DNA of 36,694 nt from Actinomadura sp. 6K520 (lineage in GTDB: Bacteria; Actinomycetota; Actinomycetes; Streptosporangiales; Streptosporangiaceae), in contig NZ_SMLC01000067.1 in the NCBI RefSeq assembly GCF_004349245.1, positions 1-36,694 of the forward strand, written 5' to 3'. Below are positions 14,413-22,343 of the stretch, piece by piece. The position numbers were made by a program, and so were the translations under genes. The notes under the pieces are model-generated. The model did not search any database. It was not told the DNA's origin and worked only from the letters and a program-made list of their open reading frames with translations. Position 1 is the first letter of the stretch; the number at the start of each line of letters is the position of its first letter.

Positions 14413-16047
14413 TCAGTCCTTCTTGACGCGGGTGATCGTCTCCTGTGCGACGTCCTCGTCCGCGATCGCCTCGACGGGCTCCTCCGCCAGGATCTCGCCC
14501 TCGCTGGTCTGGAAGCCCTTCTTGAACGCCGTGACGGCGCTCTCGAGGCCGGCGAGGCCGTCGTCGGAGAGCTTGCCGGTCTCCCGGATGGAGGTCAGCA
14601 GGTCGCTCTCCTCCCGGTCCATGTAGTCGAGGAACTCGCGCTCGAAGCGGCGGATGTCGGCCACGGGGACGTCGTCCAGCGCGCCGGAGGTGCCCGCCCA
14701 CACGGACACGACCTCCTGCTCCACCGGGAACGGGCTGCCCTGCGGCTGCTTCAGCAGCTCGACCAGGCGGGCGCCGCGGTCCAGCTGGGAGCGGGAGGCG
14801 GCGTCCAGGTCGGACGCGAACGCCGCGAACGCCTCCAGGTCACGGAACTGCGACAGCGCGAGGCGCAGCGTTCCGGCGACGGTCTTCATCGCCTTGATCT
14901 GCGCGTCGCCGCCGACCCGGGACACCGAGATGCCGACGTTGATCGCCGGGCGGACGCCCTGGTTGAACAGGTCCGTCTCCAGGAAGCACTGCCCGTCGGT
15001 GATGGAGATGACGTTCGTCGGGATGTACGCCGACACGTCGTTGCCCTTGGTCTCGATGATCGGCAGGCCGGTCATCGAGCCGCCGCCCATGTCGTCCGAC
15101 AGCTTCGCGCAGCGCTCCAGCAGCCGCGAGTGCAGGTAGAAGACGTCACCGGGGTACGCCTCGCGGCCCGGGGGGCGGCGCAGCAGCAGCGACACCGCGC
15201 GGTACGCCTCGGCCTGCTTCGACAGGTCGTCGAAGACGATCAGGACGTGCTTGCCCTGGTACATCCAGTGCTGGCCGATCGCGGACCCGGTGTAGGGGGC
15301 GATGTACTTGAAGCCCGCCGGCTCGGACGCGGGGGCCGCCACGATCGTGGTGTACTCCAGCGCGCCGGCCTCCTCCAGGGAGCGGCGGACGTTGGCGATC
15401 GTGGAGCCCTTCTGGCCGATCGCGACGTAGATGCAGCGGACCTGCCTGCTCTCGTCGCCCGACTCCCAGTTCTCCTTCTGGTTGATGATGGTGTCCACGC
15501 AGACGGTCGTCTTGCCCGTCTGCCGGTCACCGATGATCAGCTGCCGCTGACCGCGGCCGATCGGCGTCATCGCGTCGATGGCCTTGATGCCCGTCTGCAG
15601 CGGCTCCTTGACCGACTGCCGCTGCACGACGGTCGGGGCCTGCAGTTCGAGCGCGCGGCGCTCGGTGGTCTCGATCGGGCCCTTGCCGTCCAGCGGGTTG
15701 CCCAGCGCGTCCACGACGCGGCCGAGGAAGCCGTCGCCGACGGGGACCGAGAGGACCTCGCCGGTCCGGCGGGCCTTCTGGCCCTCCTCGATCTTGCTGA
15801 AGTCACCAAGGACAACGGCGCCGATCTCACGCACGTCCAGGTTCAGAGCCAGGCCACGGGTGCCGTCCTCGAACTCCACGAGTTCGTTCGCCATCGCGGA
15901 GGGCAGGCCCTCGATGTGGGCGATGCCGTCGCCGGAATCGACGACGGTGCCGACCTCTTCGCGCGCGGCGGCCTCGGGCTCGTACGACTGGACGAAGCGC
16001 TCCAGCGCGTTCCGGATCTCATCCGGACGGATCGTCAGCTCCGCCAT
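14413..16047 (-). CDS. atpA: F1Fo ATP synthase alpha subunit
   Basis: 544 aa. Contains the N-terminal barrel (VVDSGDGIAHIEGLPSAMAN), the nucleotide site GDRQTGKTTVCVDTIINQK, VLIVFDDLSKQAEAYRAVSL, and the signature PAINVGISVSRVGG. It forms the non-catalytic part of the F1 hexamer. A Glu-rich C-terminal tail (EEPVEAIADEDVAQE) extends past the usual end, as in other actinobacteria. The 116-nt spacer to atpH is hairpin-rich. Confidence 0.97.
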   Translation of the reverse strand: MAELTIRPDEIRNALERFVQSYEPEAAAREEVGTVVDSGDGIAHIEGLPSAMANELVEFEDGTRGLALNLDVREIGAVVLGDFSKIEEGQKARRTGEVLSVPVGDGFLGRVVDALGNPLDGKGPIETTERRALELQAPTVVQRQSVKEPLQTGIKAIDAMTPIGRGQRQLIIGDRQTGKTTVCVDTIINQKENWESGDESRQVRCIYVAIGQKGSTIANVRRSLEEAGALEYTTIVAAPASEPAGFKYIAPYTGSAIGQHWMYQGKHVLIVFDDLSKQAEAYRAVSLLLRRPPGREAYPGDVFYLHSRLLERCAKLSDDMGGGSMTGLPIIETKGNDVSAYIPTNVISITDGQCFLETDLFNQGVRPAINVGISVSRVGGDAQIKAMKTVAGTLRLALSQFRDLEAFAAFASDLDAASRSQLDRGARLVELLKQPQGSPFPVEQEVVSVWAGTSGALDDVPVADIRRFEREFLDYMDREESDLLTSIRETGKLSDDGLAGLESAVTAFKKGFQTSEGEILAEEPVEAIADEDVAQETITRVKKD

Positions 16048-16086
16048 GATTCCTCTCTTGCTCCCTTTGGGTCAGATCTGGCCCGA

Positions 16087-16163
16087 GGGGGGACGACCCC
16101 CCGCGCCCCCCGACCGACTTCGTCGGAATCGGTCCGCCGGCTACGCCGGCTCGCCCGCCGGCC
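16087..16163 (-). other. Hairpin cluster between atpH and atpA
   Basis: Successive small stems: GGGGGG (16087-16092) with CCCCCC (16097-16102); CCGAC (16114-16118) with GTCGG (16122-16126) inside GACC/GGTC arms; and GCCGGC copies pairing around 16136-16150. No gene is present. It may be a stability or attenuation element inside the operon. Confidence 0.5.
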
Positions 16164-16985
16164 TCAGCCGGCGCCGAGCCGCCGGCGGACATCGTCCAGC
16201 CGTCCGGCGATCGTGCCGTCGATGATCTCGTCCCCGATCTCGATCGACAGGCCGCCGATCGACGCGGGGTCGATTTCGATGTTCAGGTGTACGTCGTGGC
16301 CGTAGGCGGTGGCGAGCACCGCGGCGAGCCGTGCCCGCTGCGCCTCGGACAGCTCGACCGGCGTGCGGACCAGCGCGACCAGCCGCTGCCGCCGCTGGGC
16401 GACCAGCCTGCCGTACTCGGCCAGCCCGCTCTCCAGGCTACGTCCTCGCGGGCGCAGCACCAGCTCGGTGACCAGCGTCATCGTCGCCGGCGTGACCTTG
16501 CCGTCCAGCAGCGCGTTGACCAGGCCGAGCTTGCGGTCGTCCGGCAGGCCCGGCCCGGCGAGGGCGCCGCGCAGTTCGGGCTCGCCCTCGACGACCCGGG
16601 AGAACCGGAACAGCTCGTCCTCCAGGTCGTCGATCCGCCGGTCGGCCTCGGCGCGGGCGGCCTCGGCGGTGACCGCGAGGGTCTCCACCGCGTCCGACAG
16701 CTCCGACGGCTTGGACCAGCGCAGCCGGACGACGTCGGAGACCAGCCCGAGAGCGGCCGGCGACACCTTGCCCTCCAGCAGGATCCGGACGAGCTGTGCC
16801 TTGTCGGCACCGTCCCGCGCGGGGTCGGAGACGGCCCGCCGCAGGCCGTGCTCGCGGTCGATCAGGTGCAGCACCGCGAACAGGTCGCCGCCGAGCTCGG
16901 CCAGGTCGGCGGACGGAATGACCGTCTCAAGCCGCTCCCTGGCCTCCGCCAGCGACGCCCTGCTCACCGCTCCGGTGATGGTCAT
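16164..16985 (-). CDS. atpH: F1Fo ATP synthase delta subunit
   Basis: 273 aa from ATG at 16985, where the recognisable delta N-terminus begins (MTITGAVSRASLAEARERLE). The C-terminal OSCP-like part (RRQRLVALVRTPVELSEAQR, GGLSIEIGDEIIDGTIAGRL followed by DDVRRRLGAG) is diagnostic. At 273 residues it is longer than the ~180-aa enterobacterial delta but matches the actinobacterial form with an extra N-terminal helical region; it is not the b-delta fusion seen in mycobacteria, since atpF is separate. It connects the peripheral stalk to F1. Only a weak ribosome site (GGGCGG) precedes the start, which overlaps the stop of a possible bridging ORF. Confidence 0.94.
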   Translation of the reverse strand: MTITGAVSRASLAEARERLETVIPSADLAELGGDLFAVLHLIDREHGLRRAVSDPARDGADKAQLVRILLEGKVSPAALGLVSDVVRLRWSKPSELSDAVETLAVTAEAARAEADRRIDDLEDELFRFSRVVEGEPELRGALAGPGLPDDRKLGLVNALLDGKVTPATMTLVTELVLRPRGRSLESGLAEYGRLVAQRRQRLVALVRTPVELSEAQRARLAAVLATAYGHDVHLNIEIDPASIGGLSIEIGDEIIDGTIAGRLDDVRRRLGAG

Positions 16986-17092
16986 GGCGCCGCCCGGTCT
17001 GGACCGAGGAGCGAGGCACGGGCGACGAGGGAAGACCGGGCGTGGAAGCGCCGTGGCCCAGCGGGCCGGAGGCGCGACATCAGGTAGGTCAT
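16982..17092 (-). CDS. Possible 36-aa bridging ORF between atpF and atpH
   Basis: ATG at 17090-17092 overlaps the atpF stop codon (ATGA), and the frame stays open for 36 codons (MTYLMSRLRPAGPRRFHARS...) to a TGA at 16982-16984 that overlaps the atpH ATG (again ATGA). The peptide is basic and has no recognisable domain. It could exist only to keep ribosomes moving from atpF to atpH, which has a weak ribosome site of its own. Expression is unproven, and a chance ORF in GC-rich DNA is possible. Confidence 0.35.
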   Translation of the reverse strand: MTYLMSRLRPAGPRRFHARSSLVARASLLGPDRAAP

Positions 17093-17646
17093 GATGTGAT
17101 CTGCTCCTGCGTGCGAGCACGCTCCTCGAGCTCCTCGAGGAACCGGTCGACGACCCGGCTCTGCCGCGCACTGTCCTCAAGGGACTCGCCCACGACCCGT
17201 CCGGCCAGCTCGACCGACAGGGCGCCGATCTCGGCCCGGAGCGACTGCAGCGCCTGCTGCCGCTCCGCCTCGATCTGCGCCTTGGCGTTGTCGACGATCC
17301 GGCGCGCCTCGACCTGGGCCTGCTCCTTGGCCTGGGCGATGATCTGCGCGCCCTGCTCCTCGGCCTTGCGGCGCTCGTTGGACGCCTCGACCGCCGCCGC
17401 CTTCTGCTGGGCCTTGTGCTCGTCGAGGACCTTCTGGGCCTCCTTCTGCGCCTCTTCGGCACGCTGGAGCCCGCCCTCGATCGCCTCGGTCCGCTCCGCC
17501 AGCGTCTGCTGGATGCGCGGGGTGAGGATCTTGCCCAGGACGACCATCACGACGAGGAACGCGAAGACGCCGACGACGAGCTCGTAGGCGTGCGGGACGA
17601 GAGGGTTGTTCTCCTCCGCCGCTAGGACGGACGCTGCTTTGATCAT
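17089..17646 (-). CDS. atpF: F1Fo ATP synthase b subunit
   Basis: 185 aa. One N-terminal membrane helix (ELVVGVFAFLVVMVVLGKIL) is followed by a long charged coiled coil rich in Ala, Glu, Lys and Gln, ending with the delta-binding region (ALSVELAGRVVGESLED). It forms the peripheral stalk anchoring F1 to the membrane. ATG start at 17646, 32 nt after atpE. Confidence 0.96.
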   Translation of the reverse strand: MIKAASVLAAEENNPLVPHAYELVVGVFAFLVVMVVLGKILTPRIQQTLAERTEAIEGGLQRAEEAQKEAQKVLDEHKAQQKAAAVEASNERRKAEEQGAQIIAQAKEQAQVEARRIVDNAKAQIEAERQQALQSLRAEIGALSVELAGRVVGESLEDSARQSRVVDRFLEELEERARTQEQITS

Positions 17647-17678
17647 GTCTGCAGCCCTTCCTCAGATGGGATCCGTGC

Positions 17679-17909
17679 TCAGATGCCCTGGAAGATGAAC
17701 GGCGCGACCAGGCCGATCAGCGCCAGCGCCTCGGTGAGGACGAAGCCCAGCATCATGTTGGTGCGGATGACGCCGGTCAGCTCCGGCTGACGGGCGATCG
17801 CGTTCACGCCCTGACCGAAGATGATGCCGACGCCGATGCCCGGGCCGATGGCCGCGAGACCGTATCCGATCGAGGTGACGTTACCGCTGACCTCGGCGAG
17901 GACTCCCAT
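17679..17909 (-). CDS. atpE: F1Fo ATP synthase c subunit
   Basis: 76 aa; two membrane helices forming the rotor ring. The Gly-rich first helix (GYGLAAIGPGIGVGIIFGQG), the polar loop ARQPE and the second helix with the proton-carrying Glu60 in VLTEALALIGLV are all present. This is the subunit targeted by bedaquiline in mycobacteria. Confidence 0.97.
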   Translation of the reverse strand: MGVLAEVSGNVTSIGYGLAAIGPGIGVGIIFGQGVNAIARQPELTGVIRTNMMLGFVLTEALALIGLVAPFIFQGI

Positions 17910-18015
17910 TGATCTTTCCTTTTCTGTCGGCCGGCGGAGCGTCCGCCGGTCTGGGCTGAACGTGGGTGGTTCGGTGGGGGCGCGGCGCCCGGGGTGGCGC
18001 CATGACCCGGGGGGC

Positions 18016-18813
18016 CTAGTGCTCGGCCTCCAGGCCGCTCTGGATGTACATGGCGGCGAGCATCGCGAACAGGAACGCCTGGAGGAACTGGATCAGCAGC
18101 TCGAACGCGGTCATGACGATCGTGACGAGCACGCCGATGATGCCGACGCCGAACCCCTTGATGGTGGGCTCCTCGAACAGGAACCAGAAGCCGACGAGGC
18201 TGAAGAACGCGAGGATCGTGTGGCCGGCGAACATGTTCGCGAAGAGCCGGACGGCGTGCGTGAACGGCGCCAGGATCAGCGTCGACAGGTACTCGATCGG
18301 CACCAGCAGGAAGTAGACCGGCAGCGGGAGTCCCGGCGGGATCATGTTCGTGAAGTACTTCACCGGGCCCTGGTGCTTCATGCCCAGGTACACCTTGGTG
18401 ACGTAGACGATGATCGCCAGGACGGCGGGGAAGGCGATGTGCGACGCGATCGGGAACTGGATGATCGGCACGACCGCGAAGATGTTCCAGATCCAGATCA
18501 GGAAGAACAGGGACATCAGCATCGGCATCCACCGGTCGGTGTTCTTGCCGAGGAACGGGCGGGCGATCTGGTCCCGCACGAAGATGTAGCCGAGCTCGCC
18601 GACGTTCTGCATGCCGCGGGGCACGAGCTTCGGCTTCGCGAACGCCATCCAGAACAGGCCGCAGACGAGCAGCGAGCCGAAGACGGCGAAGACGACCGGC
18701 TTGGTGAGCCACTCGGGGCCGCCGGCGAACAGGGGCGGGAAGTCGAAAAGCTCCGGGCCCGGTGCCTGGAACTCTCCCCCTTCGGAGGCGGCGAGGACCG
18801 TCTGCGCGTTCAC
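18016..18813 (-). CDS. atpB: F1Fo ATP synthase a subunit
   Basis: 265 aa; the membrane stator with the proton half-channels. The conserved Arg189 in HAVRLFANMFAGH faces the c-ring carboxylate. Several hydrophobic segments (FAVFGSLLVCGLFWMAF, LMSLFFLIWIWNIFAVVPII, LAIIVYVTKVYLGM, FELLIQFLQAFLFAMLAAMY) match the family. GTG start at 18813 behind AAGGGA. Confidence 0.96.
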   Translation of the reverse strand: MNAQTVLAASEGGEFQAPGPELFDFPPLFAGGPEWLTKPVVFAVFGSLLVCGLFWMAFAKPKLVPRGMQNVGELGYIFVRDQIARPFLGKNTDRWMPMLMSLFFLIWIWNIFAVVPIIQFPIASHIAFPAVLAIIVYVTKVYLGMKHQGPVKYFTNMIPPGLPLPVYFLLVPIEYLSTLILAPFTHAVRLFANMFAGHTILAFFSLVGFWFLFEEPTIKGFGVGIIGVLVTIVMTAFELLIQFLQAFLFAMLAAMYIQSGLEAEH

Positions 18814-18873
18814 GCGGCGTTCCCTTCATCAATGTGGTGATGTCTCACGGACGCTTCCTCGGCGGCGGGCCGC

Positions 18874-19098
18874 TCAGGAGGTGTGGCGACCGAACTGCAG
18901 GTAGACCAGGTAGGTGGCGAGCCCGACGCCGATGACCACACCGATCGGGATCAGCCAGTCCTGCCCGGTCCAGTTGGCCAGCAGCCAGCCCAGACCGCCC
19001 CAGATGATCATTCCGGAGAGCAGGTAGCCGGGCACAGACCAGGCGACGTCGGCGAATTCCCGTTGGCCGTCCTCCGGCCGACGTTTCTGCTCGCTCAT
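18874..19098 (-). CDS. AtpZ/AtpI-like small membrane protein
   Basis: 74 aa with two membrane helices (WSVPGYLLSGMIIWGGLGWL and LIPIGVVIGVGLATYLVYLQ) separated by a short loop, the hairpin design of AtpZ/AtpI proteins encoded at the head of atp operons, where they are thought to help c-ring assembly or cation supply. It lies 60 nt upstream of atpB and downstream of the 139-aa AtpI-like gene. ATG start at 19098. Confidence 0.8.
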   Translation of the reverse strand: MSEQKRRPEDGQREFADVAWSVPGYLLSGMIIWGGLGWLLANWTGQDWLIPIGVVIGVGLATYLVYLQFGRHTS

Positions 19099-19182
19099 CG
19101 CGCTCCGGACGATAGCAGGCCATCCATGCGGTGGTCATATTGGAGTAGCCCGTTGGGAACGTCACCTTCCGCGACGCCTCCA

Positions 19183-19602
19183 TCATGGACTCCGGTCCAG
19201 CGCGTTCTCGGTCTCGTCGTCAATGTAGGGCCTCTGCTTCAGGGCGACTCGGAACTCGGCGGCGATCCAGAGCAGCGCGAGCCCGATGACCGTCCAGCCG
19301 AAGACCTTGGTGTTCCAGATCGTGACGCCGTCCATGGCCGTGACCAGCACCATCACCGCGAGGATCTTCACCAGGTAGCTCGCGAGCGCGGCCAGCATCA
19401 TCGTCTGGGCGGAGATCTTGCCCGCCCAGGAGACCACCACCGCGCTGATGGAGAAGAAGGCGATCACCACGACGGCGGCCAGCGCGGCCGCGAGGGCGCC
19501 CTTGGCGCCGGCGGCCAGCAGGGCGATCAGGACGGCACCCACCCCGACGACCGCGGTCGGGATCGCGGCGCCGCGGAGCATCCGGGCGTCGTTGGATTGC
19601 AT
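19183..19602 (-). CDS. atpI: ATP synthase subunit I-like membrane protein (AtpI)
   Basis: 139 aa with four hydrophobic segments (PTAVVGVGAVLIALLAAG, AALAAVVVIAFFSISAVVVS, ASYLVKILAVMVLVTAMDG, VIGLALLWIAAEFRVAL). Size, topology and place as the first gene of the atp operon correspond to actinobacterial AtpI (Rv1303 position). It is thought to act as a chaperone for c-ring assembly. It starts at ATG 19602 about 40 nt downstream of a good promoter. Confidence 0.82.
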   Translation of the reverse strand: MQSNDARMLRGAAIPTAVVGVGAVLIALLAAGAKGALAAALAAVVVIAFFSISAVVVSWAGKISAQTMMLAALASYLVKILAVMVLVTAMDGVTIWNTKVFGWTVIGLALLWIAAEFRVALKQRPYIDDETENALDRSP

Positions 19603-19649
19603 GAGGGCTCCGGCTGGTCACGTTCGGTGGTCGTTTTCTGTTCGTGAAA

Positions 19650-19678
19650 GGTATCACAAGCGTCCGGATTGTCCACAA
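19650..19678 (-). promoter_or_regulatory. Candidate promoter of the ATP synthase operon
   Basis: On the minus strand: -35 TTGTGG (19678-19673), a 17-nt spacer, and -10 GATACC (19655-19650) preceded by a TG-type extension (TTGTGATACC). Transcription would start near 19643, about 40 nt before atpI. A small dyad, ATTACC-N5-GGTAAT, lies directly upstream at 19678-19694. Confidence 0.6.
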
Positions 19679-19767
19679 TTACCCTGAAGGTAATGCGGTT
19701 TCCGGTGGCTGCCGTTCTCAGGGACTCTGCGCCGTGCGGCCCCGACTCGTGCCGCCGGCTGCGCTCC

Positions 19768-19787
19768 GCGGGCCCGGCCGGGCCCGC
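19768..19787 (-). terminator. 20-bp GC palindrome behind wecA
   Basis: A perfect 20-bp palindrome of only G and C, 70 nt after the wecA stop codon, within a run of further GC dyads to about 19815. It probably separates wecA transcription from the atp promoter. Confidence 0.45.
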
Positions 19788-19856
19788 CGGGCCGGCACCG
19801 GCCCGCCGCGGCCGCGCACAGTCTATCCGCAGATCAGAGCCGGTGCCGGCAGGTCC

Positions 19857-21011
19857 TCAGACGGGGAGCCGCGGGCGTTCGGCGGCGTGGTCGCCGGGGG
19901 CGACGGGGCCGCGGCGGCGCAGCCGGCGGGGCTTGTGGAGCATGAGCATGATGCCCGCGACCGCCACCAGCAGCGTGATGCCGAGGGTGATCCACGCGGC
20001 GTCGAACAGCGCGAGCCCCACCAGCCCGGAGGCCAGCAGTCCCACCCAGAAGTACATGATCAGCACGGCGCGGCGGGTGGAGTGGCCGAGTTCGAGCAGC
20101 CGGTGGTGCAGGTGCTGCTTGTCCGGGGAGAACGGCGACCGGCCCTGGTTGGTGCGCCGCCACACGGCGAGCAGCATGTCGATGAACGGGACCGCGGCCA
20201 CGGCCGGGATCAGCAGCACGGGGACGAAGAACGGGAACAGCCCGTTGGCGAGGATCGCCGGGTCGAACTGCCCGGTCAGCATGATCGTGGACGCGCTGAG
20301 CAGCAGGCCGATCAGCATCGAGCCGGTGTCGCCCATGAAGATCCGGGCGGGGCTGAAGTTGTGCGGCAGGAAGCCCGCGCACATCCCGAACAGGACCGCC
20401 GCGATGAGGGTCGCGCCGGTCAGCGTGGTCATCCCGTTCGCCTTCGACAGCAGGTAGGCGTAGGAGAACAGCCCCAGCGCCGCGATCCCGACGACGCCCG
20501 CGGCCAGCCCGTCGAGCCCGTCGATGAAGTTGACCGCGTTGATCGTGGCGACGACGACGAGGACGGTCAGCGGCACCCCGTAGGCGGGCGGCAGCGACAG
20601 CGACTCACCGGTCGGCAGCGGGATCACGTAGATCTGGATCCCCTGCATGATGAAGATCCCGGCGGCGGCGACCTGGCCGGCGAACTTGGTGAGCGCGTCC
20701 ACCTCCCAGCGGTCGTCCGCGATGCCGATCAGCACGATCAGGCCGCCGGACAGCAGCAGCGCCTTGCCGACGCTGATGTCGCCGTCCCCGAGGACCTTGC
20801 GCATCTCGGGGAGCCCGGTCGCCACCACCAGCGCGGCGACCATCCCGCCGAACATGGCGAGGCCGCCCAGCCGGGGCGTCGGGATGACGTGGACGTCGCG
20901 GTCGCGGGGCACGGCCTGCGCGCCGAACCAGATGGCGAACCTGCGCACCAGGGGCGTCAGCAGGTAGGCGACCAGCGCGGCGACGAGGATGCTGAGCAGG
21001 TATTCCCGCAC
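19857..21011 (-). CDS. wecA: MraY/WecA-family undecaprenyl-phosphate GlcNAc-1-phosphate transferase
   Basis: 384 aa from GTG at 21011 (GGAGG upstream). A polytopic membrane enzyme with about 11 hydrophobic segments. Cytosolic catalytic motifs are seen: PRLGGLAMFGG, IADDRWEVDALTKFAGQ (Asp pair), NFIDGLDGLAAGV, ARIFMGDTGSMLIG, and KQHLHHRLLELGHS, the HxHH-type signature of the WecA/TagO/Rfe branch that uses UDP-GlcNAc (MraY differs there). It starts arabinogalactan- or teichoic-acid-type glycan assembly on the lipid carrier. It takes the place of rfe (Rv1302) in the conserved order, between sua5 and atp, but here the DUF2207-like and secreted-protein genes are inserted upstream. Confidence 0.92.
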   Translation of the reverse strand: MREYLLSILVAALVAYLLTPLVRRFAIWFGAQAVPRDRDVHVIPTPRLGGLAMFGGMVAALVVATGLPEMRKVLGDGDISVGKALLLSGGLIVLIGIADDRWEVDALTKFAGQVAAAGIFIMQGIQIYVIPLPTGESLSLPPAYGVPLTVLVVVATINAVNFIDGLDGLAAGVVGIAALGLFSYAYLLSKANGMTTLTGATLIAAVLFGMCAGFLPHNFSPARIFMGDTGSMLIGLLLSASTIMLTGQFDPAILANGLFPFFVPVLLIPAVAAVPFIDMLLAVWRRTNQGRSPFSPDKQHLHHRLLELGHSTRRAVLIMYFWVGLLASGLVGLALFDAAWITLGITLLVAVAGIMLMLHKPRRLRRRGPVAPGDHAAERPRLPV

Positions 21012-21068
21012 TCCCCTGCGCCTCCTTCGCCCAGCATCGCCGGTGGTTGACTGCCCCGTGAGCGCCGT

Positions 21069-21132
21069 CCCGCACATCGCGGGCCCGCACATCGCGGCAC
21101 GCCGTCACCCTGATAGGCCGTCACCCTGATAG
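21069..21132. repeat. Two adjacent tandem duplications upstream of wecA
   Basis: A 15-nt unit (CCCGCACATCGCGGG at 21069-21083) is repeated with 14 identical bases at 21084-21097, and a 16-nt unit (GCCGTCACCCTGATAG) is perfectly duplicated at 21101-21116 and 21117-21132. Both lie in the 195-bp spacer between wecA and the DUF2207-like gene. Confidence 0.9.
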
Positions 21133-21206
21133 ACGGCCCGCGGGGACGATCTGTTCACGAGCGTGATCGGACAACTGTAATCCTCCGGGCCGCCGCCCGC
21201 GCCGGG

Positions 21207-22343
21207 TTACGGGGACCGGGGCCGGTGGACGCAGACCACGCCGGCCCCGACGACCACCAGGGCGAGGCCCGCGAGGCAGCGGTCGCCGAGCGAGAACGCC
21301 CAGAGCCCGTGCGCCGCGACCTCGCCGCCCGCGTCGGCGACGACCAGCAGGGCGCCGGCCGCGGCCAGGGCCGCCCCGGCCCGCCGGCGCGGCACCGGGC
21401 GGCGGCGCAGCAGCGGCACCATCCCGAGCGACAGCGCGAGCAGCGCGGTCCCGGCCCAGTCGCCGGCCCAGCGCGGCGGGACGTGCCGCGGCGGCGGGAC
21501 GGCGATCGCGCGCTTGGGCAGCTTCACCCGGATCTTCATGCCCTCCCGCGGGGCGAGGGCGCGCTGGATGAAGTCCACGGCGTAGGGGCCGTCGCGGTCG
21601 CGCAGGCACCGGGTCGTCGCGCCGGGGGCACCGGCGCGGCAGGTCGCGTGCCGCAGCGGGACGGGCGCCTCCACCCGGACGGCCGCGTTCCTGATCGGGA
21701 CGCGCCAGTTCGTGCCGATCGCGTCCCAGACCAGTTCGTCGTGCCCGGCGCGGGGGGTGAACACCCGCGCCACGTCGTACTCGATCACGTACGCCTGCCG
21801 TCCGCGGACCTCGTGCTGCCGGGCGCCGACGCTGATCTGCACGTCGTTCAGGAGCCTGGTCGTCCGCACCCGGGCCGGGGCGCCGGTCGAGGAGCCGGCC
21901 CGGATGCCGCGCACCTCGTACAGCCGGTCGCCGCGGCGGAACGGCACCTCGCGGACGATGCCGTGCCGCCCGGACTCGTCGAAGTCGTAGGTGATCGTCT
22001 CCCGGACGCGCAGGACGCCGTCGGTGCCGATGGCGAGGACGACGTCGTAGGTGGCGATGCTCTCCGCGATGTCCCCGGCGGAGGTCTCCGGGGGCGGGAC
22101 GGTTCCGGAGACGGCGGGTGCCGGACGGGCCGTTCCGCCGGTCTCGCCGGTCTCGTCGGTCTCGCCGGTCTCGCCGGTGCCGCCGTCCCCGCCCGGCCGG
22201 CCGTCGCCGGTGTGCGCCGCGCCGGCCGTCTCCGTGCCGTGGGCGCGGACGGCGGCTTCGGCGGGCAGCATGAGTCCGAGGGTCAGCAGCAGCGCGCCCG
22301 CTGCGATCGCGGGCCCCCGGACACGGCCACGCACGTCAGGCAT
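21207..22343 (-). CDS. DUF2207-like secreted/membrane protein
   Basis: 378 aa from ATG at 22343; the frame is open to 22409, but the signal peptide begins right after this ATG. Seen: a signal sequence (GPAIAAGALLLTLGLMLPAEA), a low-complexity Thr/Gly/Glu stretch (TGETGETDETGETGG) coded by 9-nt repeats near 22140-22185, then a beta-rich extracytoplasmic domain of the DUF2207 kind (YDVVLAIGTDGVLRVRETIT, GRHGIVREVPFRRGDR, YVIEYDVARVF, DELVWDAIGTNWRVPI), and C-terminal membrane segments (ALLALSLGMVPLL, AALAAAGALLVVADAG, CLAGLALVVVGAGVV). Classical DUF2207 proteins are ~600 aa, so this is a short form lacking the long cytosolic tail. Function unknown. Confidence 0.75.
   Translation of the reverse strand: MPDVRGRVRGPAIAAGALLLTLGLMLPAEAAVRAHGTETAGAAHTGDGRPGGDGGTGETGETDETGETGGTARPAPAVSGTVPPPETSAGDIAESIATYDVVLAIGTDGVLRVRETITYDFDESGRHGIVREVPFRRGDRLYEVRGIRAGSSTGAPARVRTTRLLNDVQISVGARQHEVRGRQAYVIEYDVARVFTPRAGHDELVWDAIGTNWRVPIRNAAVRVEAPVPLRHATCRAGAPGATTRCLRDRDGPYAVDFIQRALAPREGMKIRVKLPKRAIAVPPPRHVPPRWAGDWAGTALLALSLGMVPLLRRRPVPRRRAGAALAAAGALLVVADAGGEVAAHGLWAFSLGDRCLAGLALVVVGAGVVCVHRPRSP

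Noticed and set aside
13507..16305. 932-codon open frame on the plus strand
   Set aside because: Antisense to atpG and atpA; low-complexity product.
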